Source: Parabacteroides sp. PFB2-10
GTDB lineage: Bacteria > Bacteroidota > Bacteroidia > Bacteroidales > Tannerellaceae
Length of the DNA: 64,000 nt
Direction of reading: 5' to 3'
Assembly (NCBI RefSeq): GCF_029893085.1
Contig: NZ_JARXWI010000007.1
Coordinates: forward strand, 154,805-218,804
Below are positions 1 through 7,615 of the stretch, in pieces. The notes under the pieces were generated by a model, which worked only from the letters and a program-made list of their open reading frames with translations, did not search any database and had not been told where the DNA came from. Both the position numbers and the translations under genes were made by a program. The stretch's first letter is position 1. Each line of letters opens with the position of its first letter.

Positions 1-689
1 CTTGTCACCACCGCATTGGTACTTGCCTTCCCTACTTCCAACGCGCCTCCTTTCACATAATAGCCGAAATAGGAGGAGATCGAAGCAATGATAAAGGCAT
101 AGATAACAGATTTGATAATGGAGTACCAGACGTAGAACGGCACATACCAGTATTGCAATCCATACTCGAAGTCGGTAAGCGACATCCCATCGATCAGACT
201 ACTGGCCGCCACTCCCCCCAGAATACCGGTAAACATACTGAAAATCACAAGCACCGGAATAAACATCATCAATCCAACAATCTTGGGCAGTATCATATAG
301 TTCGCCGAATTGACGCCCATAATCTCCATGGCATCCACCTGTTCGGTCACCCGCATCGTGCCGATCTCCGAAGCAATATTACTACCCACCTTCCCGGCGA
401 GTATCAGACACATAATGGAAGAGGAAAACTCCAACAGGATAATCTCACGGGTCATATAACCGATGGTGAATCGCGGAATCAATGGCGAGTCGATATTCAG
501 GGATATCTGGATGGCAATAACACTACCGATAAACACGGAGATGATAATCACAATCCAGAGCGAATCGACTCCGAGCTTATAAATCTCTTTGATTAATTGC
601 TTGAAAAACATACTCCATCTGTCCGGAATCGTGATACTCTTCCGCATCAACAGCGCATACTCGCCCAATTGGTGTAATGCTTTATTCAT
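1..689 (-). CDS. MlaE/YrbE-family ABC transporter permease (C-terminus beyond window)
   Basis: The first 229 residues of an integral membrane permease of the MlaE (YrbE) family, the membrane component of MCE-type lipid ABC transporters that move phospholipid between inner and outer membranes. It begins MNKALHQLGEYALLMRKS and has hydrophobic segments around residues 45-70, 90-115 and 140-170. The conserved central stretch includes GKVGSNIASEIGTMRVTEQ-type sequence (glutamate/glycine-rich cytoplasmic loop), the hallmark of the family, followed by VDAMEIMGVNSANY. The reading frame is open to base 3, so the stop codon and any following ATPase (MlaF) gene lie outside the window. An MCE/MlaD protein that could be its partner is encoded about 52 kb away. 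The family call is firm; the substrate is inferred. Confidence 0.88.
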   Translation of the reverse strand, partial: MNKALHQLGEYALLMRKSITIPDRWSMFFKQLIKEIYKLGVDSLWIVIIISVFIGSVIAIQISLNIDSPLIPRFTIGYMTREIILLEFSSSIMCLILAGKVGSNIASEIGTMRVTEQVDAMEIMGVNSANYMILPKIVGLMMFIPVLVIFSMFTGILGGVAASSLIDGMSLTDFEYGLQYWYVPFYVWYSIIKSVIYAFIIASISSYFGYYVKGGALEVGKASTNAVVT

Positions 690-814
690 GTTCTTTTTAC
701 CTTAAATAATAAACCAATGAAGGGACAAAGATAACAAATTAACGGGTAACGGTTTCGCAATGCGCTTTATTTGTTAAACGGAAAGGATTCGTTGGATGCT
801 AAATATATTTGTTT

Positions 815-822
815 TAGATTTG
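815..822 (+). promoter_or_regulatory. -7 promoter box (TAGATTTG), with a second box at 804
   Basis: TAGATTTG at 815-822 and TATATTTG at 804-811 both match the Bacteroidetes -7 consensus TAnnTTTG. A GTTG at 791-794 lies 20 bases before the 815 box and could be its -33 element. No protein gene follows until 1480, and a strong terminator lies only about 100 bases downstream, so the transcript would be a short RNA. Confidence 0.45.
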
Positions 823-827
823 CAGTG

Positions 828-928
828 ATTTTAGAGTTAATAAAATAAGTTGTTTGCTGCCTGGTTTCAGGCAGCCAATTCATTTTCCGTACGGAAAGAT
901 ATGTGAATATCTTTCCGTATGTTTTTTA
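828..928 (+). ncRNA. Candidate small RNA with two hairpins
   Basis: About 100 bases bounded by a -7 box at 815-822 and a terminator. Two perfect stems follow each other: GCTGCCTG/CAGGCAGC (857-876, loop GTTT), then a 13-bp stem at 890-902 and 907-919 (loop GTGA) followed by a run of T at 922-927. No open frame of note lies in it and no known RNA family was recognised. It sits between a divergent permease gene and the 1480 operon. It could instead be only an insulating terminator, but no plus-strand gene lies upstream that would need terminating. Confidence 0.4.
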
Positions 929-1032
929 TAGGATCCCATACGGAATGACCACCCATCCAAAACCGTTCCTACTGCCACTTTGTCACCTACCGTCTCCTTC
1001 CGAAACACCGAAAGCCCCTTTTTTGAGAAGAA

Positions 1033-1185
1033 GTTCGAAATAGCATTTTGATATTTCGGCAGGAGAATTTCGCCGAAATGCAAGGAGTATTTTTACAAAC
1101 TCCCGGGAGAAACATTTTTTAACAAACCGAATAGTCACGACAACCACCCTATTAATGTCAAAAAACGCCCCTATTGCTTACACCT
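1033..1185 (-). repeat. Intergenic CTCCCGGGAG repeat, copy 1 (subtype I)
   Basis: Member of a four-copy family in this window. Read on the minus strand it runs GTAAGC..., a T-rich and G-rich segment, GTTAAAAAATGTTT, the palindrome CTCCCGGGAG (1100-1109), GTTTG, then CTCCTGCCGAAATATCA. It is closest to copy 2, sharing the CTCCTGCCGAAATATCA and TGCTATTT blocks. The inverted partner of the outer GTAAGC arm is not recognisable here, unlike in the other copies. It lies between the divergent mlaE-like gene and the 1480 operon. Confidence 0.75.
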
Positions 1186-1358
1186 TGCTTTTCAGTTTTC
1201 CCCAATTTTCCGACACAAACGGGAACCGGCAAAATGGCAGACAGCGGATACATATGCAGCTTTTGCCCCATTTTTTGCATCACATATAAAAAGAGATGCG
1301 TATTAGCCCGATTTGGTTAAAGTATATATAATATAGAAGAGATCCCATGAATTTTCAC

Positions 1359-1366
1359 TATATTTG
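1359..1366 (+). promoter_or_regulatory. -7 promoter box for the 1480 operon
   Basis: TATATTTG matches TAnnTTTG. It would start transcription near 1373 and leave a leader of about 105 bases before the ATG at 1480. No clear -33 TTTG is present at the usual 19-20 base spacing, so the call rests on the -7 box and position. Confidence 0.5.
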
Positions 1367-1479
1367 TATAATAGAGAAAAGAGAGGAACGCACTCTTTGG
1401 AAATTATTAAACCAATAGAGGATTCACAAGTCAAAGGATTAACTAAAAAGATTAACTTATTAATAGAGGAGAAAAGAAT

Positions 1480-2871
1480 ATGAAACCCATGAAATTAACG
1501 TCATTATTAGTAATGCTCCTGATGGCCTTCAGTGCGTCGGCTCAGGGAGAATTCTTCGACGATGTATATTTCTCTTCCAAAAACAAAAAGACTAAAAAAG
1601 CTGAAGTTGAAGCGAAGGAGATTGTGCAGCCGAAAGAAGAAATTGTATATGTAGCAGCCACCACAGCAGCTCCTGAAAGCAAAAGCGGGGAGCGTGATGT
1701 AGATGAATACAACCGCCGCTATTCCAATGCGGATATGGAGGAAGATTATTATTATGAAGATGAGCTTCCTTACGAAGACGACCCGGTGGTTACGCCGCAG
1801 GAACGTCGTTCCGATACGGAATATACCGAACGGATCATCCGCTATCATTCACCCAGTAAGATATCCATTGTCGGAGCCGATCAGGTAGACCTTTACCTGA
1901 GCGACGGCTACTATGGCTATGGCTACGACACCGACTATTCCGACGGAGGAGCGAATGTAAGCTTCAACATCAATGTTGGCAATAGCTGGGGAGGCTGGGG
2001 ATACAACTATTGGGATCCCTGGTATTATGGTGGGTTTGGAAACCCCTGGTATTATTCATCCTGGTATCACAGACCTCATTGGCATTGGGGATTGAGTTGG
2101 GGCTGGGGAGGCTATTATGCCGGATGGTATGATCCCTGGTATAGCCCCTGGTATGGAGGATATTATGGCGGTTACTACGGTAGCTATTACGGTGGTTACT
2201 ATGGTGGTTGGGGACACAACCATTATTACACTAACTACTACACATCCAATCGCAACCATTACAGCAACGGACGCGCCTCTTATTCAAGAGGAACAGCCTC
2301 TCGCTCCACCGACCGGACAGGAACAGCCAGTTCGTCGGCATCCCGCACAGGACGTCAGAATGCGACCTCATTGCGTGGTGATAACAACCGGGCAACGACA
2401 GCGACACGGGAAAGTGTTGGCACAACCGGACGGACCACCCGCGAAGGCGTAACAGGTGCCGGCAACAGAGCCACCGAAAGTACACGGGTAGGCACCAGCA
2501 ATACCGGTACAACAACACGTCAGAGCAGTAGCCAGGCAACACGCCAGAGCAACACATCTGTAAGCAGACAAAGCAATGCCGCCGCTTCATCGAGCGACAG
2601 CCGCACACGGGTATCGACAAGCCGTTCAAGCTCGACGACCACCCGGCAGTCGACAACAGCTCCGTCAACCGGCAGAAGCAGCAGCACATACAACCGTTCG
2701 AACACCAACTCGAATTCTTCTCAACAAAGAAGTACCTATACAGCACCCTCTACCTCCCGTAGTTCATCCAGCGGATCATTCAATTCGGGAAGCAGTGGTG
2801 GCGGAAGCAGTCGCTCAAGCGGTGCAAGCAGCAGCGGCGGTGGTGGACGTTCCGGTGGCGGACGTCGGTAA
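1480..2871 (+). CDS. Secreted low-complexity protein (Tyr/Trp/Gly-rich core, Ser/Thr/Arg-rich tail)
   Basis: A 463-residue exported protein of unknown function. Residues 1-21 form a signal peptide ending SASAQ. Residues 25-110 are charged, with an acidic tyrosine cluster (EEDYYYEDE). Residues 170-255 are an unusual W/Y/G/H-rich segment made of short GYYGG and WYD/PWY repeats. Residues 258-463 are almost entirely Ser, Thr, Arg, Gly and Asn and end in GGGGRSGGGRR. There is no catalytic motif or transmembrane helix after the signal. The ATG at 1480 follows an AGGAG-like stretch; Met4 could also serve. It lies 55 bases before the FadL-like gene and probably shares its transcript. Similar glycine/serine-rich proteins of Bacteroidales have been given misleading 'vitellogenin' names. 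A cell-surface or envelope-associated disordered protein is a guess. Confidence 0.75.
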   Translation: MKPMKLTSLLVMLLMAFSASAQGEFFDDVYFSSKNKKTKKAEVEAKEIVQPKEEIVYVAATTAAPESKSGERDVDEYNRRYSNADMEEDYYYEDELPYEDDPVVTPQERRSDTEYTERIIRYHSPSKISIVGADQVDLYLSDGYYGYGYDTDYSDGGANVSFNINVGNSWGGWGYNYWDPWYYGGFGNPWYYSSWYHRPHWHWGLSWGWGGYYAGWYDPWYSPWYGGYYGGYYGSYYGGYYGGWGHNHYYTNYYTSNRNHYSNGRASYSRGTASRSTDRTGTASSSASRTGRQNATSLRGDNNRATTATRESVGTTGRTTREGVTGAGNRATESTRVGTSNTGTTTRQSSSQATRQSNTSVSRQSNAAASSSDSRTRVSTSRSSSTTTRQSTTAPSTGRSSSTYNRSNTNSNSSQQRSTYTAPSTSRSSSSGSFNSGSSGGGSSRSSGASSSGGGGRSGGGRR

Positions 2872-2926
2872 ATCAGTCGTTCTGTGTTGATAAGTGAAGA
2901 TGGAAGTTGAATAAAAAAACAAAAGG

Positions 2927-4540
2927 ATGAAAAAAATAAGTCTACTAATAGCAGCGCTGACCCTTTGTGGCAGCGTTGCTTTTTCACAAAGTATGTTGGA
3001 TGCTTATAAGTTCGGGCAAACAGATATGCAGGGAACAGCCCGCTATATGAGCATGGGTGGCGCCTTCGGGGCGCTGGGTGGAGACATCTCCGCTATGAGC
3101 AGCAACCCGGCCGGGCTGGCAGTCTACAAGAGTTCGGAGGTGGTTACAACCCTTAACCTCTCCATGACCAATGCGAAAACCGACTGGCTCGGAGAGACCG
3201 ATAGCAAGAACCGGACGAAAGTCAATTTCAACAATATCGCCTATGTGGCCTACTTCCCGACAGGAAGAGACGAAGGGCTGGTGAGCTGGAATGCAGGATT
3301 TTCCTACAACCGGCTTAAGAATTTCAACCGCCACTATTATGCGCGAAGCGGAAAAGGCCTCGACACCTCACTCTCCGACTACATTGGCGAACGGGCGTAT
3401 GGACTGCCCTTTGATGCGATCAGCGGGGACTATGCATACGACGACCTGAACGACTGGTTGTCGGTATTAGGTTTTCAGGGAGGACTTATCATCGATACAG
3501 GCAAAGATGGCGCCGGCAATCAGACCTACGGAAGCATGTTTGGCGAAGACAACGGAAATGGATGGTATCCCTTCGGTATTAATCAGGCACGCTATAACGT
3601 GAGGGAATCCGGTTCGATCGACCAATACAATATCTCTTTCGGATTGAATTTCGCCGAAACATTCCTGTTTGGTGCCACATTGAACGTAACAGATATCAAC
3701 TACCAACTGAAGGCATTCTACGATGAATACTTTACAGCCGCTGGCAACGACTTCTACTTAGACAACGGACTGAACACCGACGGAAGCGGATACGGCATCA
3801 ATCTGGGTGCTATCCTGAGACCCTGGGACTTTTTGCGCTTGGGAGTTGCTTATAACTCGCCTATCTGGTATAAAATGACCGATGTCTATTATGGAGAAGC
3901 CGGATCGGCTTTGACTAACAATGACTTTCCGAATGGCGATGTTATCTCCGACAATTCCCCCAAAGGGGCTTATACCGATTACCAACTGCGCACGCCGGAC
4001 AAATGGCTGTTTAGCGCGGCCTTCATTCTGGGCAGGTATGGTTTATTGAGTGTAGACTACGAAATGACCAACTACCGGAATATGAAATTGTACAACTCAT
4101 ACGGCGAATCGGCTGATTACCGTTACGAGAACCAAGATATTCGTGACAATTTCAAGGCAGGCGGTACGCTGCGCATCGGTGCAGAAGCCCGTATCACCCC
4201 GCAGTTCTATGTGCGCGCCGGTGGAACTTTCACCAATTCGCCGATGAAAGACAAACTGAAAGACGGCGATGTAGAGATCTTTACGGTAGGAACGTTGCCT
4301 CATTATACAATCGATAAAGGAAGAGACAGCTTCTCTGTCGGGTTCGGTTATCGCTTTACGCCGCAGTTTTATATGGATATGGCCTGCGTAGCTACGACTT
4401 ACAAAGAAGATGCATACGCTTTCTCCAATATCATTCTCTACGACGAGAGGGATAATCCGACTAAATTGATCAAAGCACAGCCGCTTACGCTGAAAACCAA
4501 CCGCACACAACTTTCGCTGACGGTAGGATATAAGTTCTGA
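2927..4540 (+). CDS. OmpP1/FadL/TodX-family outer-membrane transport protein
   Basis: A 537-residue outer-membrane beta-barrel. A signal peptide (MKKISLLIAALTLCGSVAFSQ) is followed by the family's N-terminal pattern, TARYMSMGGAFGALGGDISAMSSNPAGLAVY, in which the SxNPAG motif near residue 60 is diagnostic of the FadL-type fold with an N-terminal hatch. The remainder is alternating aromatic/hydrophobic strands and ends in a typical barrel terminus (LSLTVGYKF). FadL proteins take up hydrophobic compounds; Bacteroidales members are often called hemin receptors without direct proof. It is the second gene of a plus-strand run, 55 bases after the low-complexity protein and 10 bases before the HAD phosphatase. 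PorV of the type IX secretion system belongs to the same superfamily, but nothing here singles this protein out as PorV. Confidence 0.85.
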   Translation: MKKISLLIAALTLCGSVAFSQSMLDAYKFGQTDMQGTARYMSMGGAFGALGGDISAMSSNPAGLAVYKSSEVVTTLNLSMTNAKTDWLGETDSKNRTKVNFNNIAYVAYFPTGRDEGLVSWNAGFSYNRLKNFNRHYYARSGKGLDTSLSDYIGERAYGLPFDAISGDYAYDDLNDWLSVLGFQGGLIIDTGKDGAGNQTYGSMFGEDNGNGWYPFGINQARYNVRESGSIDQYNISFGLNFAETFLFGATLNVTDINYQLKAFYDEYFTAAGNDFYLDNGLNTDGSGYGINLGAILRPWDFLRLGVAYNSPIWYKMTDVYYGEAGSALTNNDFPNGDVISDNSPKGAYTDYQLRTPDKWLFSAAFILGRYGLLSVDYEMTNYRNMKLYNSYGESADYRYENQDIRDNFKAGGTLRIGAEARITPQFYVRAGGTFTNSPMKDKLKDGDVEIFTVGTLPHYTIDKGRDSFSVGFGYRFTPQFYMDMACVATTYKEDAYAFSNIILYDERDNPTKLIKAQPLTLKTNRTQLSLTVGYKF

Positions 4541-4550
4541 TCAATGCGCC

Positions 4551-5336
4551 ATGGTTCAAGCGATTTTTTTTGATATTGACGGGACACTCGTCAGTTTTCA
4601 AACACATAAAGTACCCGCCTCGGCGCGGGAAGCCATCAGTGCGTTGCGCGCGAAAGGCATCAAAGTATTCATTGCGACAGGACGCCACATGCGGGCGATC
4701 AACAACTTGGGCGATATGGAGTTCGACGGCTATATCACCATGAACGGAAGTTATTGCCTGAAAGGTAAGGATGAGGTGATCTACCGTCGAGGAATCCCGA
4801 AGGAAGATATTGAAGCCCTGCTCGATTATCAGGAAAAAGTGGAGAATTTCCCTTCTGCCCTGGTACAGGAGAACGCCATCTGGATGAATTATGCAAACCA
4901 AACAGTGGAGGAGATCTTCGAGCTATTGAAGTTTTCAGACGTTCCGTTGCGCCCTTTGCGGGAAGTAGCCGACGAAACCGTTTATCAGGTGATTGCCTTT
5001 TTTCAGAAAGAACAGCAGGAACGTATTATGTCGGTCATGCCTCATGCGGAAGCGACCCGTTGGAATCCCATGTTTTCGGATGTTGTTCCACGCGGAAATA
5101 GCAAGGCAGTAGGTATCGACAAGATGCTCGAACACTTCGGAATTGCATTGGAAGACTCGATGGCTTTTGGCGATGGCGGCAACGATGTGGAGATGTTGCA
5201 ACATGTGCCGTTAGGTATCGCTATGGGAAATGCCGAAGAAGAGGTGAAAGCCATGGCCGACTACGTGACAGATACGGTCGAGAACGACGGCATACAGAAG
5301 GCGTTGGAATACTTTGGAATAATTGATAATGGATAA
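4551..5336 (+). CDS. Cof-type HAD-superfamily hydrolase (sugar-phosphate/phosphatase type)
   Basis: A 261-residue cytosolic phosphatase of the Cof/YidA class of the haloacid dehalogenase superfamily. Motif I is FFDIDGTLVSF at residues 6-16, with the nucleophile Asp8 and acid/base Asp10. Motif II is FIATGRHM (residues 43-50). The large alpha/beta cap of type C2B occupies about 85-185. The lysine of motif III falls in NSKAVGIDKML, and motif IV is FGDGGNDVEML near residue 207. Such enzymes dephosphorylate small phosphorylated metabolites; the substrate cannot be read from sequence. It starts 10 bases after the FadL-like gene and is probably the last gene of that operon, ending at a bidirectional hairpin. 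Confidence 0.9.
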   Translation: MVQAIFFDIDGTLVSFQTHKVPASAREAISALRAKGIKVFIATGRHMRAINNLGDMEFDGYITMNGSYCLKGKDEVIYRRGIPKEDIEALLDYQEKVENFPSALVQENAIWMNYANQTVEEIFELLKFSDVPLRPLREVADETVYQVIAFFQKEQQERIMSVMPHAEATRWNPMFSDVVPRGNSKAVGIDKMLEHFGIALEDSMAFGDGGNDVEMLQHVPLGIAMGNAEEEVKAMADYVTDTVENDGIQKALEYFGIIDNG

Positions 5337-5359
5337 TTGATAATGGATAGATAAAACAA

Positions 5360-5402
5360 ACGCGGAGAAAGTGAGTTGGTTAGGCTCATCTGTTCTCCGC
5401 GT
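5360..5402. terminator. Bidirectional terminator between convergent genes
   Basis: Inverted repeat ACGCGGAGAA (5360-5369) and TTCTCCGCGT (5393-5402) with a 23-base loop. It separates the plus-strand HAD phosphatase from the minus-strand ilvE. Confidence 0.65.
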
Positions 5403-5427
5403 CTTCTATTTGTAGTGATTGGAATCT

Positions 5428-6453
5428 TTATTCGATAATCTCTACCCATCCGTATGGATCCGGTTCGTCACCGCATTGAATTCCCGTCAGTTTCTTATAC
5501 AGTTTCGTACATACCGGCCCCGGTTTGTTGTCAGTCGTGAATATATATGACTTACCTTCATCCAGGTCGTCGACTTGTGAAAGCGGCGTAATAACCGCTG
5601 CCGTGCCACATTCCGCTGCCTCTTCAAAAGTAGCCAGTTCTTCAAACGCTACCGGACGGCGCTCGATGGTCATACCCATGTCTTCCGCCAGTTGCATCAG
5701 GCTCTTATTGGTGATCGAAGGAAGGATGGAATTCGACTTCGGCGTGATATAACTATTGCCTTTAATAGCAAAGAAGTTAGCAGGACCACACTCGTCGAGG
5801 TATTTCTTTTCTTTCGGATCCAGGTAAAGCACCGCGGCATAGCCCTTTTCTTTGGCCAGTTCACCGGCTGCCAGGCTGGCGGCATAGTTACCACCTACCT
5901 TGATGGTTCCTGTTCCGTATGGCGCTGCCCGGTCGTATCCGCGCATCATGCACACCTTGGAAGGCTGGAAACCTGTCTTGAAGTATGGACCCACCGGCGT
6001 AACAAAAACAAGAAACATATACTCGTTTGCCGGTTTCACACCCACCTGCGCACCCAATCCGATCAACAGCGGACGGATATACAGCGAAGCGCCGCTCCCG
6101 TAAGGGGGCACAAACCGCTCATTCAATTTAATTACTTTACGGACTGCCTCTTGGAATTTATCCAACGGAAGCTCAGCCATCTTAATGCCCTGGCTGGAAG
6201 ACTGCATGCGTTTCCCGTTTTCATCCATGCGGAAAACACGCGTCTTTCCGTCTTTACCCTTAAAAGCTTTCAAGCCTTCAAAAGCCTCTTGTCCATAGTG
6301 AAGGCAGGTAGCTGCCATGTGGATGTTAATGATCTCGGAAGAAGAAACTTCCAACTCGCCCCATTTCCCATCCCGGTAATAACATCTCACATTGTAATCG
6401 GTTTTCATATAACCGAATGAAAGGTCTGACCAATTAATATTTTCCATAATCAT
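5428..6453 (-). CDS. ilvE: Branched-chain amino acid aminotransferase
   Basis: PLP-dependent class IV aminotransferase (EC 2.6.1.42) that makes or degrades leucine, isoleucine and valine using glutamate/2-oxoglutarate in the cytoplasm. It is 341 residues, the usual length of the type II branched-chain group. Visible family features are HYGQEAFEGLKAF near residues 52-64, the PLP-lysine region TGTIKVGGNYAASL, and EECGTAAVITP near the C-terminus, which binds the cofactor phosphate. Two in-frame ATGs lie six bases apart (6453 and 6447); the second gives MENINW, the common start in relatives. It is transcribed away from metF, and its -7 box (minus strand, 6474-6481) leaves only a short leader. Confidence 0.95.
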   Translation of the reverse strand: MIMENINWSDLSFGYMKTDYNVRCYYRDGKWGELEVSSSEIINIHMAATCLHYGQEAFEGLKAFKGKDGKTRVFRMDENGKRMQSSSQGIKMAELPLDKFQEAVRKVIKLNERFVPPYGSGASLYIRPLLIGLGAQVGVKPANEYMFLVFVTPVGPYFKTGFQPSKVCMMRGYDRAAPYGTGTIKVGGNYAASLAAGELAKEKGYAAVLYLDPKEKKYLDECGPANFFAIKGNSYITPKSNSILPSITNKSLMQLAEDMGMTIERRPVAFEELATFEEAAECGTAAVITPLSQVDDLDEGKSYIFTTDNKPGPVCTKLYKKLTGIQCGDEPDPYGWVEIIE

Positions 6454-6473
6454 CGTAAATTAGATTGTCAAGG

Positions 6474-6481
6474 CAAAAGTA
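6474..6481 (-). promoter_or_regulatory. -7 promoter box of ilvE
   Basis: Read on the minus strand this is TACTTTTG, matching TAnnTTTG. Transcription would start about 6467, 14-20 bases before the ATG. It stands back to back with the metF box 23 bases away. Confidence 0.5.
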
Positions 6482-6503
6482 AGCTATTTCGGGGTAAATT
6501 GGT

Positions 6504-6511
6504 TACTTTTG
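6504..6511 (+). promoter_or_regulatory. -7 promoter box of metF
   Basis: TACTTTTG matches TAnnTTTG, 20 bases before the metF ATG. The predicted start is near 6518, so the leader is only about 13 bases and leaves no room for a leader riboswitch. The sequence is identical to the opposing ilvE box. Confidence 0.5.
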
Positions 6512-6530
6512 CTGGCAAATTATTACCATC

Positions 6531-7502
6531 ATGAAAGAGAACAGGGCAGAATCCAAAGTCATTGATTTAATCAACAATCATAAAGGAACAGCTTTCTCCT
6601 TTGAGCTGCTTCCTCCGTTGAAAGGAAACAGTATCAAGAAAGTATATAGTGTGATCGACAAGCTTTGGGAATTCGACCCGCAATATATCAATATCACGTC
6701 GCACCACAGCGAGCCAATCTACAAAACCCTGCCCGACGGACGCTTCGAACGCGCGAATATCCGCAAACGTCCCGGTTCGGTAGCTATTGCCTCTGCCATT
6801 CAGAACCGCTATGGTATTCCGGCTGTGCCGCATATAATCTGCAAAGGATTCAGCAAAGATGAAACAGAATACGCCTTGATCGACCTCAACTTCCTGGGTG
6901 TCTACAACCTGTTGTTGCTGCGGGGCGACACGAAAACATTGGATCCCAACCTGAATCCGGCGGAGTATCACGACTACGCGACCGATCTTCAGAAACAGGT
7001 AAACGACTTCAACCGGGGCATAGCGGTCGACGGCACCCTCTTTGAAGCCAACGAAACGCCCTATTCCTACGGCATGGCCTGCTATCCCGAGAAACATGAA
7101 GAGGCGCCCAATATGGATTCCGATATCCATTACCTGAAAGAGAAGGTGAAGAATGGTGCGGAGTATCTGGTTACCCAGATGTTTTTCGACAATGCCAAAT
7201 ATTATGAGTTTGTTGATCGTTGCCGGGCAGAAGGCGTCAACGTACCAATCATTCCCGGCATCAAACCGGTAGTGTTACGCAATCAGCTGACCATACTGCC
7301 CAAAGTGTTCCGGGCAGATATCCCCGAACCTTTCGCGACGGAATTGCGCAAATGCAAAACAGACGAGGAAGCCAAAGCCGTTGGTGTGGAATGGTGCATC
7401 GAACAATGCAGAGACCTGATCGCCCATGGCGTGCCCTGCCTGCATTTTTATTCTTTCTTAGCCACCGAAAGTGTCTACCAGGTGGCGAAAGCAGTCTTTT
7501 GA
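6531..7502 (+). CDS. metF: Methylenetetrahydrofolate reductase
   Basis: FAD-dependent 5,10-methylenetetrahydrofolate reductase (EC 1.5.1.20), supplying 5-methyl-THF for methionine synthesis. It is 323 residues, close to the bacterial MetF length, and is one TIM-barrel domain. Recognisable parts are TAFSFELLPPLKGNS near residues 15-29 (the catalytic glutamate strand), ITSHHSE near 57-63, LLLLRGDTK near 126-134, EYLVTQMFFDNAKYYEF near 210-226, and VPIIPGIKPV near 237-246. The ATG at 6531 follows the -7 box directly. It is divergent from ilvE and convergent with pgm, so it is probably transcribed alone. Confidence 0.95.
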   Translation: MKENRAESKVIDLINNHKGTAFSFELLPPLKGNSIKKVYSVIDKLWEFDPQYINITSHHSEPIYKTLPDGRFERANIRKRPGSVAIASAIQNRYGIPAVPHIICKGFSKDETEYALIDLNFLGVYNLLLLRGDTKTLDPNLNPAEYHDYATDLQKQVNDFNRGIAVDGTLFEANETPYSYGMACYPEKHEEAPNMDSDIHYLKEKVKNGAEYLVTQMFFDNAKYYEFVDRCRAEGVNVPIIPGIKPVVLRNQLTILPKVFRADIPEPFATELRKCKTDEEAKAVGVEWCIEQCRDLIAHGVPCLHFYSFLATESVYQVAKAVF

Positions 7503-7573
7503 GTAGTGGTTGGTGGTCTTTAAAGTTCTTAAGGGACAAGACCGTCTCTTAAGTTGAAACTGTCAAGAAACTA

Positions 7574-7610
7574 AAAGGACTTTAAGGTCAACCCTTAAAG
7601 TCCTTTTTTT
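7574..7610. terminator. Bidirectional terminator metF/pgm
   Basis: A 14-bp stem, AAAGGACTTTAAGG (7574-7587) with CCTTAAAGTCCTTT (7593-7606), followed by T residues to 7610 on the plus strand. On the minus strand the mirrored run of T also follows, so it can serve both convergent genes. Confidence 0.9.
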
Positions 7611-7615
7611 ATTTA

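Noticed and set aside
880..1083. 67-codon minus-strand open frame
   Set aside because: It lies across the candidate small RNA's terminator hairpin and the left part of repeat copy 1, has no family resemblance and no promoter or ribosome-binding site.
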